Part shown: positions 23,566 through 37,484 of the stretch, in pieces
Layout of the letters: the number at the start of each line of letters is the position of its first letter
Position numbering within the stretch: the first letter of the stretch is position 1
The notes under the pieces: model-generated
Told to the model about the DNA's origin: nothing
The model's database searches: none
The model's input: the letters and a program-made list of their open reading frames with translations, nothing else
Assembly (NCBI GenBank): GCA_020466095.1
Contig: CM035807.1
Span: forward strand, 10,197,197-10,261,196
DNA from: Chlorops oryzae
Taxonomy: Eukaryota > Arthropoda > Insecta > Diptera > Chloropidae
DNA length: 64,000 nt
Direction of reading: 5' to 3'
Made by a program: the position numbers and the translations under genes

Positions 23566-26500
23566 AGACCAAGGTATGACTTCAAGGCAGTAGAAAAGAA
23601 AGCGGTGGCCACAAAAGTATCATGCAGGAACTTTCTAGGACTCAATTTTAATTATCCTATTGTCCACTTGTAGTGGGAGCTAAACACCAAAAGACTCGAA
23701 ATATCTACTTTAGATAAGGAATATAAAATCTTGGGTAAAAGAAATCTCCTCAAAGTAGTCTTAGGTCTGTCTATAAAACACCATCTTCTATTTAGTTTGT
23801 ATATTTTTCGATTCGACTTCATTCGACCCGAACATCGACAATGCGCAGCTGTTCAGGCAATCCTAAGAAATTTTAACGCCTTCATTTCAAAATTAATAGC
23901 CTCAATGAAGTATCATAAATAAGAAACATCAAGTCAATAGCTTTTTGCTCTTCTACAGTTGATTTAAAAAGCAATTTGGCCAAAGATTCTTTGCATTATC
24001 AATTTTTCTTTAATACGAATACGCTTCCGTTAATTATTCCAATAACGATCCCTCATCTACAGCACATGCTAATTATATTGATGGAAGTTAAAAAAATAAA
24101 AAATAAACAAACAAAAAATTAAAAACATTTTTACTGGACGGACAACCTAAAGAAGAGTGTGCTCAAATGCTTTTGTTTGTTCACACTTGAGCACGATTTG
24201 TGGTCAAGACACAATAAACACATAAAATCATAAACATCGCTTGGCCTTACAAACTCAAAGCTCCAACTTAAATGCCAAATCCGATTGAAGATGTACTCAA
24301 ATGAGAGATAATTATTAAGCATTCAAACGCACAAATATTGAAATTGTTTATAGCAGTGCCATTGGACAAGATGAATTGTAATAAAAATGGAAATGAATTT
24401 ATTCAATTCAATTTGTGAATTGCACAGTCAATGCAAAAAAATGTGCCGGCGCGCCGCATCGGGCGCAAAATCTTCGCTTGCAACATTATCGATGGCGGAT
24501 CAACACGACTTGAAATTACTTACGAGTATTATTACTATTTTTTTCTTATTTATTTCTGTGGTAAAAACGAAGGAAATATCAAAACCGAGTGATCAAACAA
24601 ATTTGTTATTTTTTTCTCTTCTCTCTCTCTCTCTCAAGTTCAAGTGCACTTAACGCAAAAGGTGGCTGGCAACCTTTGTCGGTGAATCGGCCGGCAAGTG
24701 TTGAAACATGTTACTCAAGGTCAGAGTCATGTGGAAAAAAGCAAATTAAGTTGATGGGTTTCTAAACATTTTTTTTTTTTGAAGATGATTTTGTCGAATT
24801 TCCACGAGAATTGAGCTACGAAAGAAAGTCAAGTCAAGTCAAGAGAGACTAAGAAAATTAATTGAAGAAAATCTTTTAGCCCTTTCGATCCAAAGTGGCC
24901 TTACAAATAACTTGTCTGTAAGACGATAATTGCTTGGAATCAGAATAAAGGCTAAGCTTTTGGGTATCGAAAGGCTTGAATAACACGACGGACAGACAGG
25001 TTGAACGATTAACCCATGGGATCAAGAATTAGTGGGACATTACAAAATAAACCCTTAAAATCAAAATAAAAAAATTAATAAGGAACTTCTAATTAAGAGA
25101 ACACAAAAATAATCAATGCAAAATTAAATAATAAAATGAAGTTAATAAAAAATAAAAGAAGAATAAATTAAAAGTTGAATAAAAATATTAAAACTTTTCC
25201 AATTAAGGAGGGAAAAGCATTCTAGTAATAAGAACAAATAAAAAAATATTTTAATGAACAAAAAACTAAGAGTCTTCTTTGACAAATCGTCCATATAAGT
25301 ATGTAGACCTTGGAGTTTAGTCCTCTTTTGTTACGATTTTTTTCTTCAAGGCTTCTTTAAATTGCCTGCTGCCTATCATTAAAATACTGTAAGACGCTGA
25401 CGAACTATCTTGAAAAACTAAACGCTAAGCACCTGCTCAATAGTTAGAGCTATCAATCCATTTCTTCATTGCGCCAAGATCAAGAACCCTTGACAGCAAG
25501 TGTATCGCGGGCATTAGTTTCTCCTTTAAAAATTTGAAAAATGTTAAATGGAATTGATCAGACAAGCCACATGTACAAAAGAACCGCCTGAAAACTTCCA
25601 TGCAGCACGCCCACTTCGGTAGTTATCAGCTATATCTTTTTATAGGTGTATATTTATAAATGATTTTACGACTTTTCCCGGTAGCGACTTCCACAACTTA
25701 TCACTATGATTTGATAAACGATGTTTGGAGGACGTCGAAGTTTTGTCTTTCCTTTTCTTTCCCAATCTTGAACAACCGCTCGCAGGCAACCTTGATCATC
25801 CGTGAAGCTGCAGCTCTTGTCTGTCAGTCTTCGTACTTTTTTTTTTTTTTTTTATTTCTTTCCCTCCTTAGCCGAAGTACTCGCGTTTTCCATGCCAAAG
25901 TAACTTGGTCGGATCAGTTCGGATAGGCGTTTGTTTCGTCAAACGATCAGGCACACACGCCAAAATTGCAGACGATCTTCTCTCCTCTTAGCCGCCTGCG
26001 TTGGCATAATCATCATCATCATCATTGACTCTTTCATCATTGAATATTAAGCTTGATCGTCGGTTACGTCAAATAATTGTGGGAAATGTTTTTTTTTAGG
26101 TTTGTTTGTTTTGACGGACAATAAATTTGCTTTGCGTAAACAGAAAATAACAAAAAAATGTGGCCAAGTAAAAAAAAGAAGGGAGAAAATTCATTAAGTT
26201 CACCTACGTAGCTTATTTTTGACTAATTTCGGAATTATTTTCGATAATTTTTTTCTGATCATTTGACCTTCAATGGGGAATTACCTACTTAAAATGTCTA
26301 GGTCTTTTTAAAGTACTTCTTTCTCCATTCGAGCTATATATTTCTGACTTCAATTGTATCCGTTTTGGGGCTTCTTTTTTTCTGAGATGATGTTTGCCCC
26401 ATCAACCTGACCTGAGCGCTTAGTCTGTCGATGTTATGGGCTTTTTGTCTTCAGGAATAATACAGTCCTAGAAGGCTTCTATCCATTTTGAGTTCAATTC

Positions 26501-28649
26501 AGTGTTTTGTGTGGGAATAGCAGAACTTATTGTTTAACGCTTAGGAATTTCGGTGCCAATTTTCATCACATGCAAACGTATAAAATCAAATCCAATGCGA
26601 AATTCACTGGAATTGATTTCATATGTTTTCATGTGTCGGAATGATGTTCACTTGAACTTTGTCACTATTCTCAAAAGACCGTCTCATAGAAATTAAATTT
26701 TCACCGGGAGATTCGGCACCAACTCAACTCAAGTCAAGTCATGTGACTAGTGAACACCTTTAATAAAATGCGTTGAAGAAAATTTCAAAGAATTTATCTT
26801 TGGAGCGACCATTCATGTGAACAAAATGAAAAGCTTTCAGTTCCAGAAAGTCTTCTTTCATAATTTCTACCCGCTTATCATCTTTTCTTAATGGATCAAA
26901 TAAACTTTTAAGTACCATTTCCATCCATTTTTAATGTTTCCTGCATGGATCCAGAACAAAGAAAGAAAGTAAATACTAAAAAAAAAAAGTAACTAAATAT
27001 GAAATAAAGTACCCACAATGGCACGATCGGGCGAATGAACTCTTGAAGCTGCAAGTGTGATCCTCCAGAAAAACATTACCCATAAATGTATGAATGAAAG
27101 CATATGAAAGTCAGGCAGCATGAAATGGAATTTTTTTATATTTTTTTTTATTGCTTAAATCTTCAAGACAACTTAATATGCTCCGTCGTTCTTAGCGTGT
27201 TTTTGTTTCCCTTCTTCTTCTTCTTCTTTGGCAAACCTTTGGCGAACCTTTGGCGCTTTGACGAACTTCTGTAAGATCGCTGCCTGCTCCGGCTTGGTAA
27301 CAAAAAACCTCGCTCATATTCTTGGCAAAATCTTCTAAGTTTTCATTGCACTGTATTTTTTGTTTTTATGTCGTTTGCGTGTAAGTTTCTTTTGCTTCAC
27401 CTCGCTTTTTTTTTACTTTTCGACTCTTCTTAGAACTTCTTTGATGGCGTGAATCTCGCAAAGTAATCATGCGCTTGAAAATCCACGGTTGGAAGAAGAG
27501 ATTTTTCGATTCTACATTTTTCCCTTTGCGGTTCTTCGATTCTATTGCTTCAATTATTACTAAGCGCTAAGTGGTTTTTAAATCTACTTTTAGTCTATAA
27601 TTAAGCTCTATCAGTTGGGTAACATTAGAACAGAAATTCTTCTTCTCCATCCTAGCGCCTTATATCACGACCAAGACCTGGGTCCACTTTTATAGGTATT
27701 TTTTTCAATATCTTTCTGTTTGGAATATCCGCTTAACTTAAGCACACTTCGATTTTATCCACCCATATTTTTGGGTGTTCCCTAATCATTTCAATAATTT
27801 TGGGTGTCACATAATCTGAAATCGAAAGTATTCAAAGGATCAAGAGTGAATTAGCTACGAATTTTACTTAATATTTTTGAAGGTTTTTCATCACTTATTC
27901 TCGAGTTAATCTTCCTAGCAATCCTTAATGATCTCTAAAAAAAAAAAAAAAAAAAAAAACAATAAGCAATAAAGCGGTCCGCTGTTAGGACTACCGATTT
28001 CAAGTCTCTTTCGAAAACAGGGACATTTTTTTTGCGTTCTTTGCGACTGGCAGCAACTCTAGGGACGGCAACAATTCATCAATGAGCCTCGTCATCAGAA
28101 TCATCCCATCATCTGATTGAATAATCACCTGTCTTCTGTTTGGCATAATGACCAATTTCGTGCTGTGCTTGTAAATATGCATTCGAATTTCATAATTAAT
28201 TAAATGATGGAGCTCCGAACAATCTTCTTATAAATACAATTTTCTTTTTTCCAATACTTCGGTAATTAATATCTAGTCATTAGTGGAATGGTTGATCATT
28301 AGCTGCGGTTGTTAAATGCTAGAAAAGAGGAAAACATGACGCATGGCTGTATTTAACTTTTCGTATTGATGGCTTTTGAAGAAATCATTACATCATTGAT
28401 CCATCGAACATAATTCAGTTGCGCAAATTATAGATTCTTTCATCTCATTATTGTAAGACCATACTTAAAGTGTTAATGAGATTTTTTTTTTTTCTTTTTT
28501 ATTGGAATTGTTTAAAACCAGTTCTAAAGAAGAGATATAAAATTTGTAGTAATTCGAAAGGACTTTGGATGCGATCTTTTTGGTGTCTTGTACTCAGATA
28601 GTCCATGCCTGGCAGGTTCAAATATAAAACGAAATATTTTAAAACAAAA
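23566..28649. other. Tenectin intron 1, no further gene seen
   Basis: This stretch holds a CT run at 24615-24635, an A-rich block (25020-25260), repeated A/T homopolymers, an (ATC)n run near 26008-26024 and a (TTC)n run near 27211-27228 followed by a doubled TTTGGCGAACC phrase. None of the frames has a recognisable domain or convincing splice context. Confidence 0.5.
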
Positions 28650-28948
28650 TTTTTTTTTGAAGAATCCGAGTCGACGTTACTGTGATTCAGCATTTCACAG
28701 AAATATTGCACGCACAATTGTTAACTTATGCATTTTTTTTTATTGAAGAATCCGAGTCGACGTTAAACTGTCGATTTCAGCATTTCATCAGAAATATTGC
28801 AAACGCACAATTGTTAACCCTCTAATGCCACAATTTTTTTTTTATTGAAGAATCCGAGTCGACGTTAAACTGTCGATTTCAGCATTTCATCAGAAATATT
28901 GCAAACGCACCACTGTTAACCCTCTAATGCCATAATTTTTTTTTTTCA
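28650..28948 (+). repeat. Three-copy tandem repeat ending in a TTAA MITE terminus
   Basis: Units begin at GAAGAATCCGAGTCGACGTT at 28659, 28745 and 28847. The last two are nearly identical and 102 bp apart. The first is shortened to 86 bp and more diverged. Units two and three each end with TTAACCCTCTAATGCC (TTAA at 28814 and 28916), the terminus of the small element that finishes at 29079. A poly(T) tract precedes each unit. Confidence 0.8.
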
Positions 28949-29079
28949 ATGAAATCTTCAGATATGACTAATTTTAGGTAGAAAATCACGAATCTGAAAT
29001 TATTATTATTAGTATTTTTTTTTGGAAATTTGTTCGAAAAAAGTCCGTCTAGAGATGGAGCCAGAAATTAGAGGGTTAA
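28916..29079. mobile_element. Small TTAA-bordered piggyBac-like MITE
   Basis: It starts TTAACCCTCTAATGCC at 28916 and ends with ATTAGAGGGTTAA at 29067-29079, the exact inverse over 13 bases. The TTAA border and CCCT terminus are piggyBac-type features. It is 164 bp in its shortest form; the upstream tandem copies at 28814 and in the 28650-28948 array offer alternative left ends. No coding capacity. Confidence 0.65.
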
Positions 29080-32000
29080 CACTGTAAGAAGCTCTGATCT
29101 TTTGCGCCAAGACTGATGGCCGTGACCTTTTTTGCACACCTATTTATTTTAAGTATTCCTATAGATCGAACAAACGTATGTAGGTACTTAAAATTTAACT
29201 ACCATTCGTCAGTAAAAACTATTGTGCTTTTTTATATATAGAAATGTTTCCACAACATACGAATCGGCTTAGTCACCGAATTTCAGGAGAAACAATTTCA
29301 TTTAAATGCGAACAAATAATTTCTTCACACCAAAGCATTTAATGATTTCATCATTCGATAATTGAATTCCATCAAAATGTGCTATCGCTGATCGGCCTCT
29401 TCAAATTATCTGAACAAAGAACTTTTAAGCGATTCAAGAGCTTTTAATATACCATTTAAGGTAACCGTTTTCCTGAAGTACTTTCTGCAAATTCTTTTGT
29501 TTAAAGCAATTAAATTTTGAAGACTCTTTCGAATGGCTTGAAAATGATCAAACCAAGCCCTGAATTGATCTTATTTTTGAGTTACCAAAATAAAAAAAAA
29601 AAAATAATAAAATGCCCGTGATTCATACTTCGGCGATGCAATCGAGATAAGAGAGTCCAATTTCAGATCGCAAATGATCATGAGTTCATTAACCGCGAAC
29701 ATTGTCTTCCTAGTCCAAAGGTTTCGCGAGAAAATTTCCAGTGGACTAAGACTTTATTTATATTTTTTGAATAAAAAACAATTTCGTGTGGATGTCTCTC
29801 AGTCGATAGTTTTTCCTCAATTTTTCAATTAAACATTGAGAAAATAAAAAATTTTTCACGACAATAAATACAATAAAAGCGATAATATGCCGGCCGGTTC
29901 GACCAATTTATGTGGAGCCCGAAGTAATGAGCGAGTAATAAGCAAAGCACGAAATCTCCACGCTTTATTTTTAGCCTTTCACGTGGAATTTTTATTTCGT
30001 TGACTTGAATTCAAATGAACCCCCCGCCAGCAGGGAGCCGAGAGTTGAGCAATTTTCAAAAAAAAAATAATAATAATAATAATAAAAATAACGAAAAAAA
30101 AAAAAATATTATGAAAAAATTATGCAAAAACAAAAAAAGGCGAGCCTCCACAGCACGCCTCGCAATATTTTTTTGAAAATCATTGTCAAGGTAAGTGGCC
30201 AATTTAACTTGAACTTGGTAGCTTCGCTTGGCTTTTGGAGTCGCAGGAAGACAAAAGAGACTGTTGAATAATTTTCGTGTCCAAGATGTGTTACGAATTC
30301 AGTTTGTTGTTGTTTTTTTTTTAATTTTTTTCCTTTGCTTTTTCTGCTTTAACCGTTATTTGCGTTACGATTTTTCTTCGTTTTTATTTTGAGGTTTTTT
30401 CTCTTTTTTTTTTTTGAAGCTAATTAAATTAAATTCGTATGCGGCAAACAAAAAAAAAACCCACCAAACTGACGTTTCTACTAAGATCGAGATCACGTAG
30501 CCGTTGAAATGCGGTCAGGTGAATATTTGTGAGCACGCGAGTGAATAGAGCGAATGGCTTGATTAAAAGTTCAAACATTTTATTGCTCGGAACACCTTTT
30601 CCTAACCGTTGTCAGCATCAAAAAAAAAAAAAAATAAAATAAAAAAATATAAAAAAAAATTAACAAAAAACCCAAACATAAATTAAAGTGAAGATCGGGA
30701 AGAGAAGCTGAAAAGAATCTAATGAAATTAAATCTAGAGTACAATCAACTTTAGGCGTGCTTAGCACTTTTGACTGACTGCGTTCTTTGCTCCAAGAATA
30801 GCGGAAAAAAAGGGTTATAAAACAATGGATTCCATGGAATTTCGGAGTCAGTCAAAATTCTCTCATGCTATTAAAAAAACAATGAAGATTTTAAAATTCA
30901 TTTTATGGGAAGAGTAGAACTCCCTTCTTCCGGGCAGCACCTTTAAAGCAATGGAGTCTCACAACTTTCTGTCGCCAAAAACCAATTTGGGGCAAATAAA
31001 CGAGGAACTCCCTAATCCAATAATTTCGTTAAAAAACCATAAATAATATCACTGGAAATTAAGTAGGAAATATGACTCTTAATCTGCCCCAAAGCTGACC
31101 ATTTATCAAAAAGAAAAAACCTTCCTCAAAAAAAAAAAAAAAAAAAAGTGCAATCTTTGGGAGCAGATGAATCAGATAAAATATCAAAAAAAACAAAAAT
31201 TTAAGTGAGAGGTTTGCAATAATTCAAAAAAATATTGACAAATTGACGCCACCAAAAATGCTGGCTGCGAAAAAATGAAGATGCAACACAAAACATGAAA
31301 AATAACGAAAAGAATAGACAGCCGAATGGACAGCTCGGAGCAGGACAGGCACAGGCCAGGACAGTTCTATACGAAAAATATGCGAATACATATCAGATTC
31401 GCTGTCCCTGTCTTTGGGACAAACAGTTAATAAATTTTCTGTCAGCTGACAACTCTTTTTCTCGGCTTTATTCCCCCAACATTCGTGAATGCATTCATAG
31501 TTAGGTAGGCTGCTAACATACATACACACATACATATGTATGCAGTTACCCATGGAATGTGTTTATGTCGAGATTTATGATAAACATTAAACGCATAAGC
31601 ACGGCCCATATTTCTTTGGGCATGAAAGCATGCTCATTTCTTTTTTCTCCATCTCCAGCCTCCCTCTGATTCTTCCTCATCGCAGTCTTCATTTTTTTTT
31701 TTTTTTTTTTTTTTTAGTCCAGCATATAATGCATTCATCGATTGTTGGGCCAAAGGCATGCAGCAAAGTCCAATATTGCACCGAACAGCTTTTTTAAGTA
31801 GCTTCATAACGTTGTAAGACAATTTCACTTGACATGAGAAAGTAATGTCCCATTTTTGGCTCCCAAGACTCAGAGTTAACCCAAGCCGAAAGGCATTCGG
31901 CATTCGGCATTCAAATGGTGCATGTACTTTACCTATAAACCTACAAATGAGCGTTAAATCGTTGAGATTACAACGCCAGCTAATTGTGTCGTTTAACGAA

Positions 32001-34477
32001 GTAGAAAGTCTTTTCTTTTCCGCACACAATTTTTCTTCATTTTTTTTTATTTATTTGTACTTTTTTTGTTGTTTTCTTGGCCTCCTAAAATGCCAATTTG
32101 CATGCCCAACACGTTGACTCCGAAATGCTGCCAATGTCAATGTTGACAACAACCTCTCCTTAGCTTTCAACAAAGATAGAGAGAGAGAGAGAGAGAGAAG
32201 AGTAGAGATGCCAACAAAGAGATGCCAAAAGAAAAGAACAACATATCGCCGTCCCATCGCATTCTTCCGCACCATAATTGTCAATTTAAATACCTAAAGC
32301 CCAAATAGGCCGCGCATCTTAAGTACAAACACAAAAGAGTACAGAGAACGTACCTATGTTCATATATGTATGTATGTATGTATCCATGGGGCAGCATCGA
32401 TGCTAATACCGTAAGCCGAAAAATACAAACCGAAAAGGAAATAAATGAACGAGAGAAAAAATGAAGATAATAGAAAATTCAGTCAGTCCAAACCGGGCCA
32501 GGCTAGGAGCCAAAGCCAAACAGTCAAATAGTCAAACAGTCAGAGGCAGTGAGGCATGGCGTAGAAGGCGTATGTGTTACAAAAGACATCGAATGTCACT
32601 TGTAATTCTTCGCTTGCTTGAGTACACGCGTCGGATTCGATTTACCTTACTTACTCTCCGGATCTCTTTTATTAAATTCTTTTTTTTTTTTTTTTTGCTT
32701 CTCTCCAGAATGTCCACATTTAACCTTTCGCCAAGATCGTGATCTTCGCTTTGACAAGCAGACGTACGTACATAGCACCACAAATAGTATTGTGTAGTTA
32801 GTACACGTTTTCTTCTCCCTCTCTCTCGATCTTGCTCCGCTCTTCACTGTACGCCAATCGTTCTTTTTTCGGTTTGGATGGAGGGCACATCGTGTACCCA
32901 TATACAATGTACAATGGACGCGTTAACGATTGTTAGCGTTTTCAGAGAAAAACGCATACCATAGCTACGCATATCGGTCAATGGTCAAGAATTTCAGAAA
33001 ACCACACCAAAAAAAAACAAGTATCGATGATCACCAACATCAGCACCATCCAGCACCAAACGACATGCACCATCTAACCAACTAGCACCAACCAGCAAAC
33101 CAACGCGACAAGGAAGAACAAATAAACTTAGATAAACATTAGATACTTACAATCCAAAACCAATAAGAAAAACCTAAGAATTCGTATTTTTTTTTTCTTC
33201 TTTCCTCGCATGCTCTCTCCGATTTCAAGTACCAAATCCCATGTGGCATTGGTGATTCTATATCGTCTTCGAGGAGACACACATAAAGCATGTTTGTCAA
33301 AGAAATATTTACGATCTCAATGTCTATAAGAATTGAAATGGGTATCCCATCCCGTACAAACGAATTTGCAACAAAAAAAAAAAACCAAAAAAAAAAAAAA
33401 AAATCAAAAAAAGGCAACAAAATTGCGTAAATAAATGCTTTTAGTAATCCACGATTTCCGTGCGCATTTTTACTGTTGTTTTCTTTGCGCTTGTACGTAC
33501 ATATAAGTATATATATATTTATATGTACAATGTGCATGCAATGGTATAATATGCTTTATCATCGATACTCGTATCATCACTTATTGCTTGTACGTGTGTC
33601 AACAAAGAAATTATGCAGACATCGATTCGATTGCGATAAAATTTAACAGAATTTTCGCCTAATGCGTGTTTATTTTCATTAGCGAAGAAAGTGCTCGATT
33701 ACAACAGACCAGGAAGTGTTAAAGACAGTTTCAATGCAATTGCACAGGATCATGCATCATGGTGCTTACATCGAAATGTGGAGTAAAATGAACGGTTTGA
33801 AATGTCGATCGTTTCTCTCTAAAGGGTCTTTGCCAAATTTTATCATTATTAATATTACCAAGGCTACAAAATTACCACGACCTATAAGACCTTTTGTGCA
33901 GACCGTGCTCCTGGTAATTGCAACGGGTTAAAGCGACTTTAACCTTGGGAGTTCAATATCATTGCCTCTAAATACGTGACTCTTAGCCTAGCCATAATGT
34001 GGTATATGCATAGAGCCTGATCCGTTGTCACCTGATCTAAACAAAGTCACTAAGATTACAGTCATCCTCATTGACCAACTACATCCTCTTCGGATGACAA
34101 TTAAGTCAACAGAGCCCTGTTTAGAGCTCAGTGTAGATTTTTATGTGATTTCTGCTAACATTTAGGACCAATATAAGGAAACACTTTTAAAAAACTTAAA
34201 ATTAAAACAAAAACAATATATTTAAATATCGTCTCCAGTAGCGCCATTTTTTAAGTGTAGAAAAATACGGCAACACCGTCCACTGACAGGGCTGTGCGTA
34301 CATTTTACAGCTACTTGCATTTCCCAGCGGCCAAAATGCTGCCTACAGAAGCGATGAGTCGTAAAACATTTGTAGGCCGTAAGCGGTTTTGCATACGACC
34401 TCATATACCCTCCTAGTATACTTTTGTTCGAGCGTGGCCGTTTTGTAGAGTGAACGCCTGCCGCTACCACATAAAAA
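29080..34477. other. Tenectin intron 1, no gene seen
   Basis: The stretch contains many A and T homopolymers, a (TAA)n run at about 30066-30086, a (GA)n run at 32178-32198 (potential GAGA-factor target), ACATATGTATGTATG-type repeats (31528, 32362, 33500), and AGCACCA/CACCAT-rich sequence at about 33030-33105. Frames on both strands are short and compositionally biased. Confidence 0.5.
32178..32198. repeat. (GA)n run
   Basis: About ten GA dinucleotides. In flies such runs can bind GAGA factor (Trl), so a regulatory role in the intron is possible, but length polymorphism alone is equally likely. Confidence 0.6.
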
Positions 34478-34613
34478 AAGCTATTGATAGGCGATTCGCG
34501 TACATTCTCGTATACTTTGTAAGCTATTGGTAGGCAGTTCGCCTACAAGCTTGTATACTTTGTAACTATTCAGGTCGCTTACAGTCTCGTATACTTTGTA
34601 GGCGGTAGGCACA
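34478..34613 (+). repeat. Short tandem array of 43-bp units
   Basis: Units at 34478-34520 and 34521-34563 align closely (AAGCTATTGRTAGGC..TTCGC, then TGTATACTTTGT or CGTATACTTTGT). A third, shortened unit is at 34564-34599 and a fragment follows. Each contains a TAGGC..GCCTA-type core and ends with TATACTTTGT. A more decayed unit may lie at about 34371-34435. Confidence 0.75.
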
Positions 34614-37194
34614 GGTGCTCCCAATTGTCATTCTTATGATTGTTTCGCACTGCAAATTACTGTCCTCCAACTCCATAATTTCCGATGCTGTTTATATTTT
34701 TCTGTATTTTCCGTAAAGACAATTATTTTATGAAATTTGTTAAAATTTCCTTTAAATTGTAGGTACTTGGCAGGGTATTTTTCGAATATGGAACATAGAG
34801 CTGTAAGCGTATTTTAATGAACTCTCGACCAAAATGTTTGAAATTCGTGTGGCAATGTTGAACCTTTGAGTTGCTTCAGTTCTGATAGTCGGGAGAAGTC
34901 AATTGTTAATCTTGCACAAAAAGCGAAACAAAAACCAGTAGCAGTGGGCTAGGGCTCTTCATATATAACATACATACATATATATATGTACATGTGATGC
35001 CAACCCAAATTAATTTTTTTGGAGAACTAGTCAATATTTGAAGAACTTCATTTATTTCATCATGGTTATTTTAAAAGTCAGTCCAAAGACTGTACAACGA
35101 GTGAAAGGACGATCTTAATTTCATAATTGATAAATATTTGTTGAGTGACTTTTCATATTTAGAAAATATTATCTTCCCAGTAAACACATCACGGGCGACA
35201 AGATTTAAATTTTAAATTAAACTATGAGAATAAAAAATGATAATCCTGCCAATTTACAGCATCGATTTGTGCTTCAAACGTGATGAGCTTTCATCCGCAT
35301 TGATTTGAAATTTCTAAAATCTATTAAATAAAAACATCCATTTGAATCATGCTTGAAATCTTGCAGAACCGGTTACACAATCCAACTTTTTCTAATTTCA
35401 AATCACACGAATTACATCTCAACTAATTGTAAGTGACATTTCAATCAACAAATATTGACATAAATTGCAGCTTATCATTGTAAGATGCTTGAAGCCACAA
35501 ATTTGTGTCATTTATAAATAATTTCTGTCAATGCGGCGAACCAAGACAAAAAGAAACGCCTTTTTTGAAGAAGGACATTTCAGTATTCCATGCAATTATT
35601 TCAAATTGATTTCGAATTTATTCTTGAACCTTAATTAAGGACTAAAGTGGGAAATCATGTTGTCCACAAGCCACAATATTTGTTTAATTAGCAATTTGGA
35701 GATTTTTCGAAAAGTACCGAAACATTGAAGGAGGGGGAAAAACGAAGGGAAATTCCTCTCATTTACATGCCTACATATTGTACGAAGACACGCAAATTGA
35801 GAATTTTGTTAATAACGCAAGCGTCTTCATCCAAAGCCATTCGATCAGTGTAGAGATTTGTTTAAATTCTAACGATTACAAAGGCATTCTCGAAAGAAAT
35901 TCTTCCGCTTTTTGCTGCTGACATGCATAAACTTGCTTTACGGTTCGCCGCCTATCGTATTTATACCCTGAAGCATTGCATTCGTGTAAGAATCCATTTT
36001 GACACTACTTTATTGCTAGTGACTGTTGCAAAATGATGGTAATTAGCAGGAAAATTCCTCGTAAGCAACTATTTAAACAGTGGCTCCATAAACAGCCATC
36101 AACGGTCTATGGCTATGCAAAAATTCGAAGATGCTATCTGGGTGCTAAACAAGAAGCATTTCGAGGCTTTGCATGACGCTCTTAAGGCAACTTTTCAATT
36201 TAATACTAAAATCTCGACCAATACATGCAAGCTGTGTGTGTGTGCATACTTGAGGGGTTAACCAAGGGTTCAATCAACTCTTAAGCCTTAGATCTTACAA
36301 TAAACTTAACTTAAGATCGCACGATTTCTTTCATGCTTGCAAGTCTGGCACCTTTACGCATGTGTAAGCCGGGAGAATGGGCTGCACTTGGCCCTTTTGA
36401 AAAAAAAAAAAAAACGAAAAATCTGCTTATGTTCACTTACAAGCGGCATGACGCACTCATATGCCAAGGTACTCGATTGCATTATATACCTACACATATA
36501 TGAAAGCACATAATGATGTGCTTTCTTTGGTACTTCCCAGTCGATGTTTGGTCTTTGTATAATTATCGCTTTTACTGATCTGAAACCAAACGTGGCCCCG
36601 TCTTCCTTATTCGCCTTTTCATGTTCTGTTAAATGGCTCCTCGTTCTGGGATCGTTGCATTTCGGACATTGAGTTTTATGAAGCGTCAATATGAACATTT
36701 TTTGTGGGATCTTTTTAGTTATGAATAATAATATACAGCAATCCAATTCATCGATATCCTTGAAACTTGTCTTCATTTTATTGTAAGTATCTACTTCAAA
36801 ATATTTGCAGGAAGAATTTTTTTTTTTTGGAAAACCCAGTCCCAACGTAAAAAGTCTAAGTCATTTAGGAAATGGCTTAGGTGACCATCCTCTACATACG
36901 TTCAAGTTTTTATTCAGGAAAACTCATGCTCTTTGATTATATACTCCCATAAGAGTCCTTCATGAACTGCGGTCCATCCAATAAAGAAGCTGGAAGCCGT
37001 ACCTGAGAAGAATCAAAAGCTGATTCTTCCCTCGGCTACAAAAAACACTGCAGTGAAATATAAGACTGGACCTCTCCACCCTTATAGCCTTCAGTGTTCC
37101 TGCACTTAAATTGCTCTCTGTTAATATGGAAGACTTACTTTATAAACCGCAGATTGTTTTAATATGACCTATCTTGACGTATTACTAAACATTA
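34614..37194. other. Tenectin intron 1, no gene seen
   Basis: AT-rich intronic sequence with an ACATACATATATATATGTACATG repeat cluster near 34970-34995 and a short (TG)n run near 36233. The minus-strand frame at 36354-36845 is the longest non-repetitive one in the intron (163 residues) and has a lone C-x2-C-x7-H-x3-H spacing, but shows no family resemblance. Confidence 0.45.
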
Positions 37195-37484
37195 TTTCAT
37201 ACTTTTGAATAATCAGTACAACATGATGACATCAGTGCAGTATAATGTTGGTGACACCTTAATTCTCATTGGATATTGATAAAAAATATACTTCAAGATT
37301 TCTGATTTTCGAAAAATGTGAAGCGAAAACCAGCTCATTCTAGAATCAGTGACCATCACACATAACACATTCTAAGCATCATGCTCTTTAATATACTCAT
37401 TAAGAGTCTTATAACAATGCGACACATCATAAAGCACTACCAGAATTATCTAAGCATTCTTCTCGAGACATGCATGAACAAAAC

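Noticed and set aside
28650..28948. CRISPR-like repeat array
   Set aside because: Units are 86-102 bp tandem copies without spacers, in a eukaryotic intron, and tied to a MITE terminus.
36354..36845. 163-codon minus frame with a C-x2-C-x7-H-x3-H spacing
   Set aside because: One loose zinc-finger-like spacing without the hydrophobic core or linker of a real finger. No second finger, and the rest is unrecognisable.
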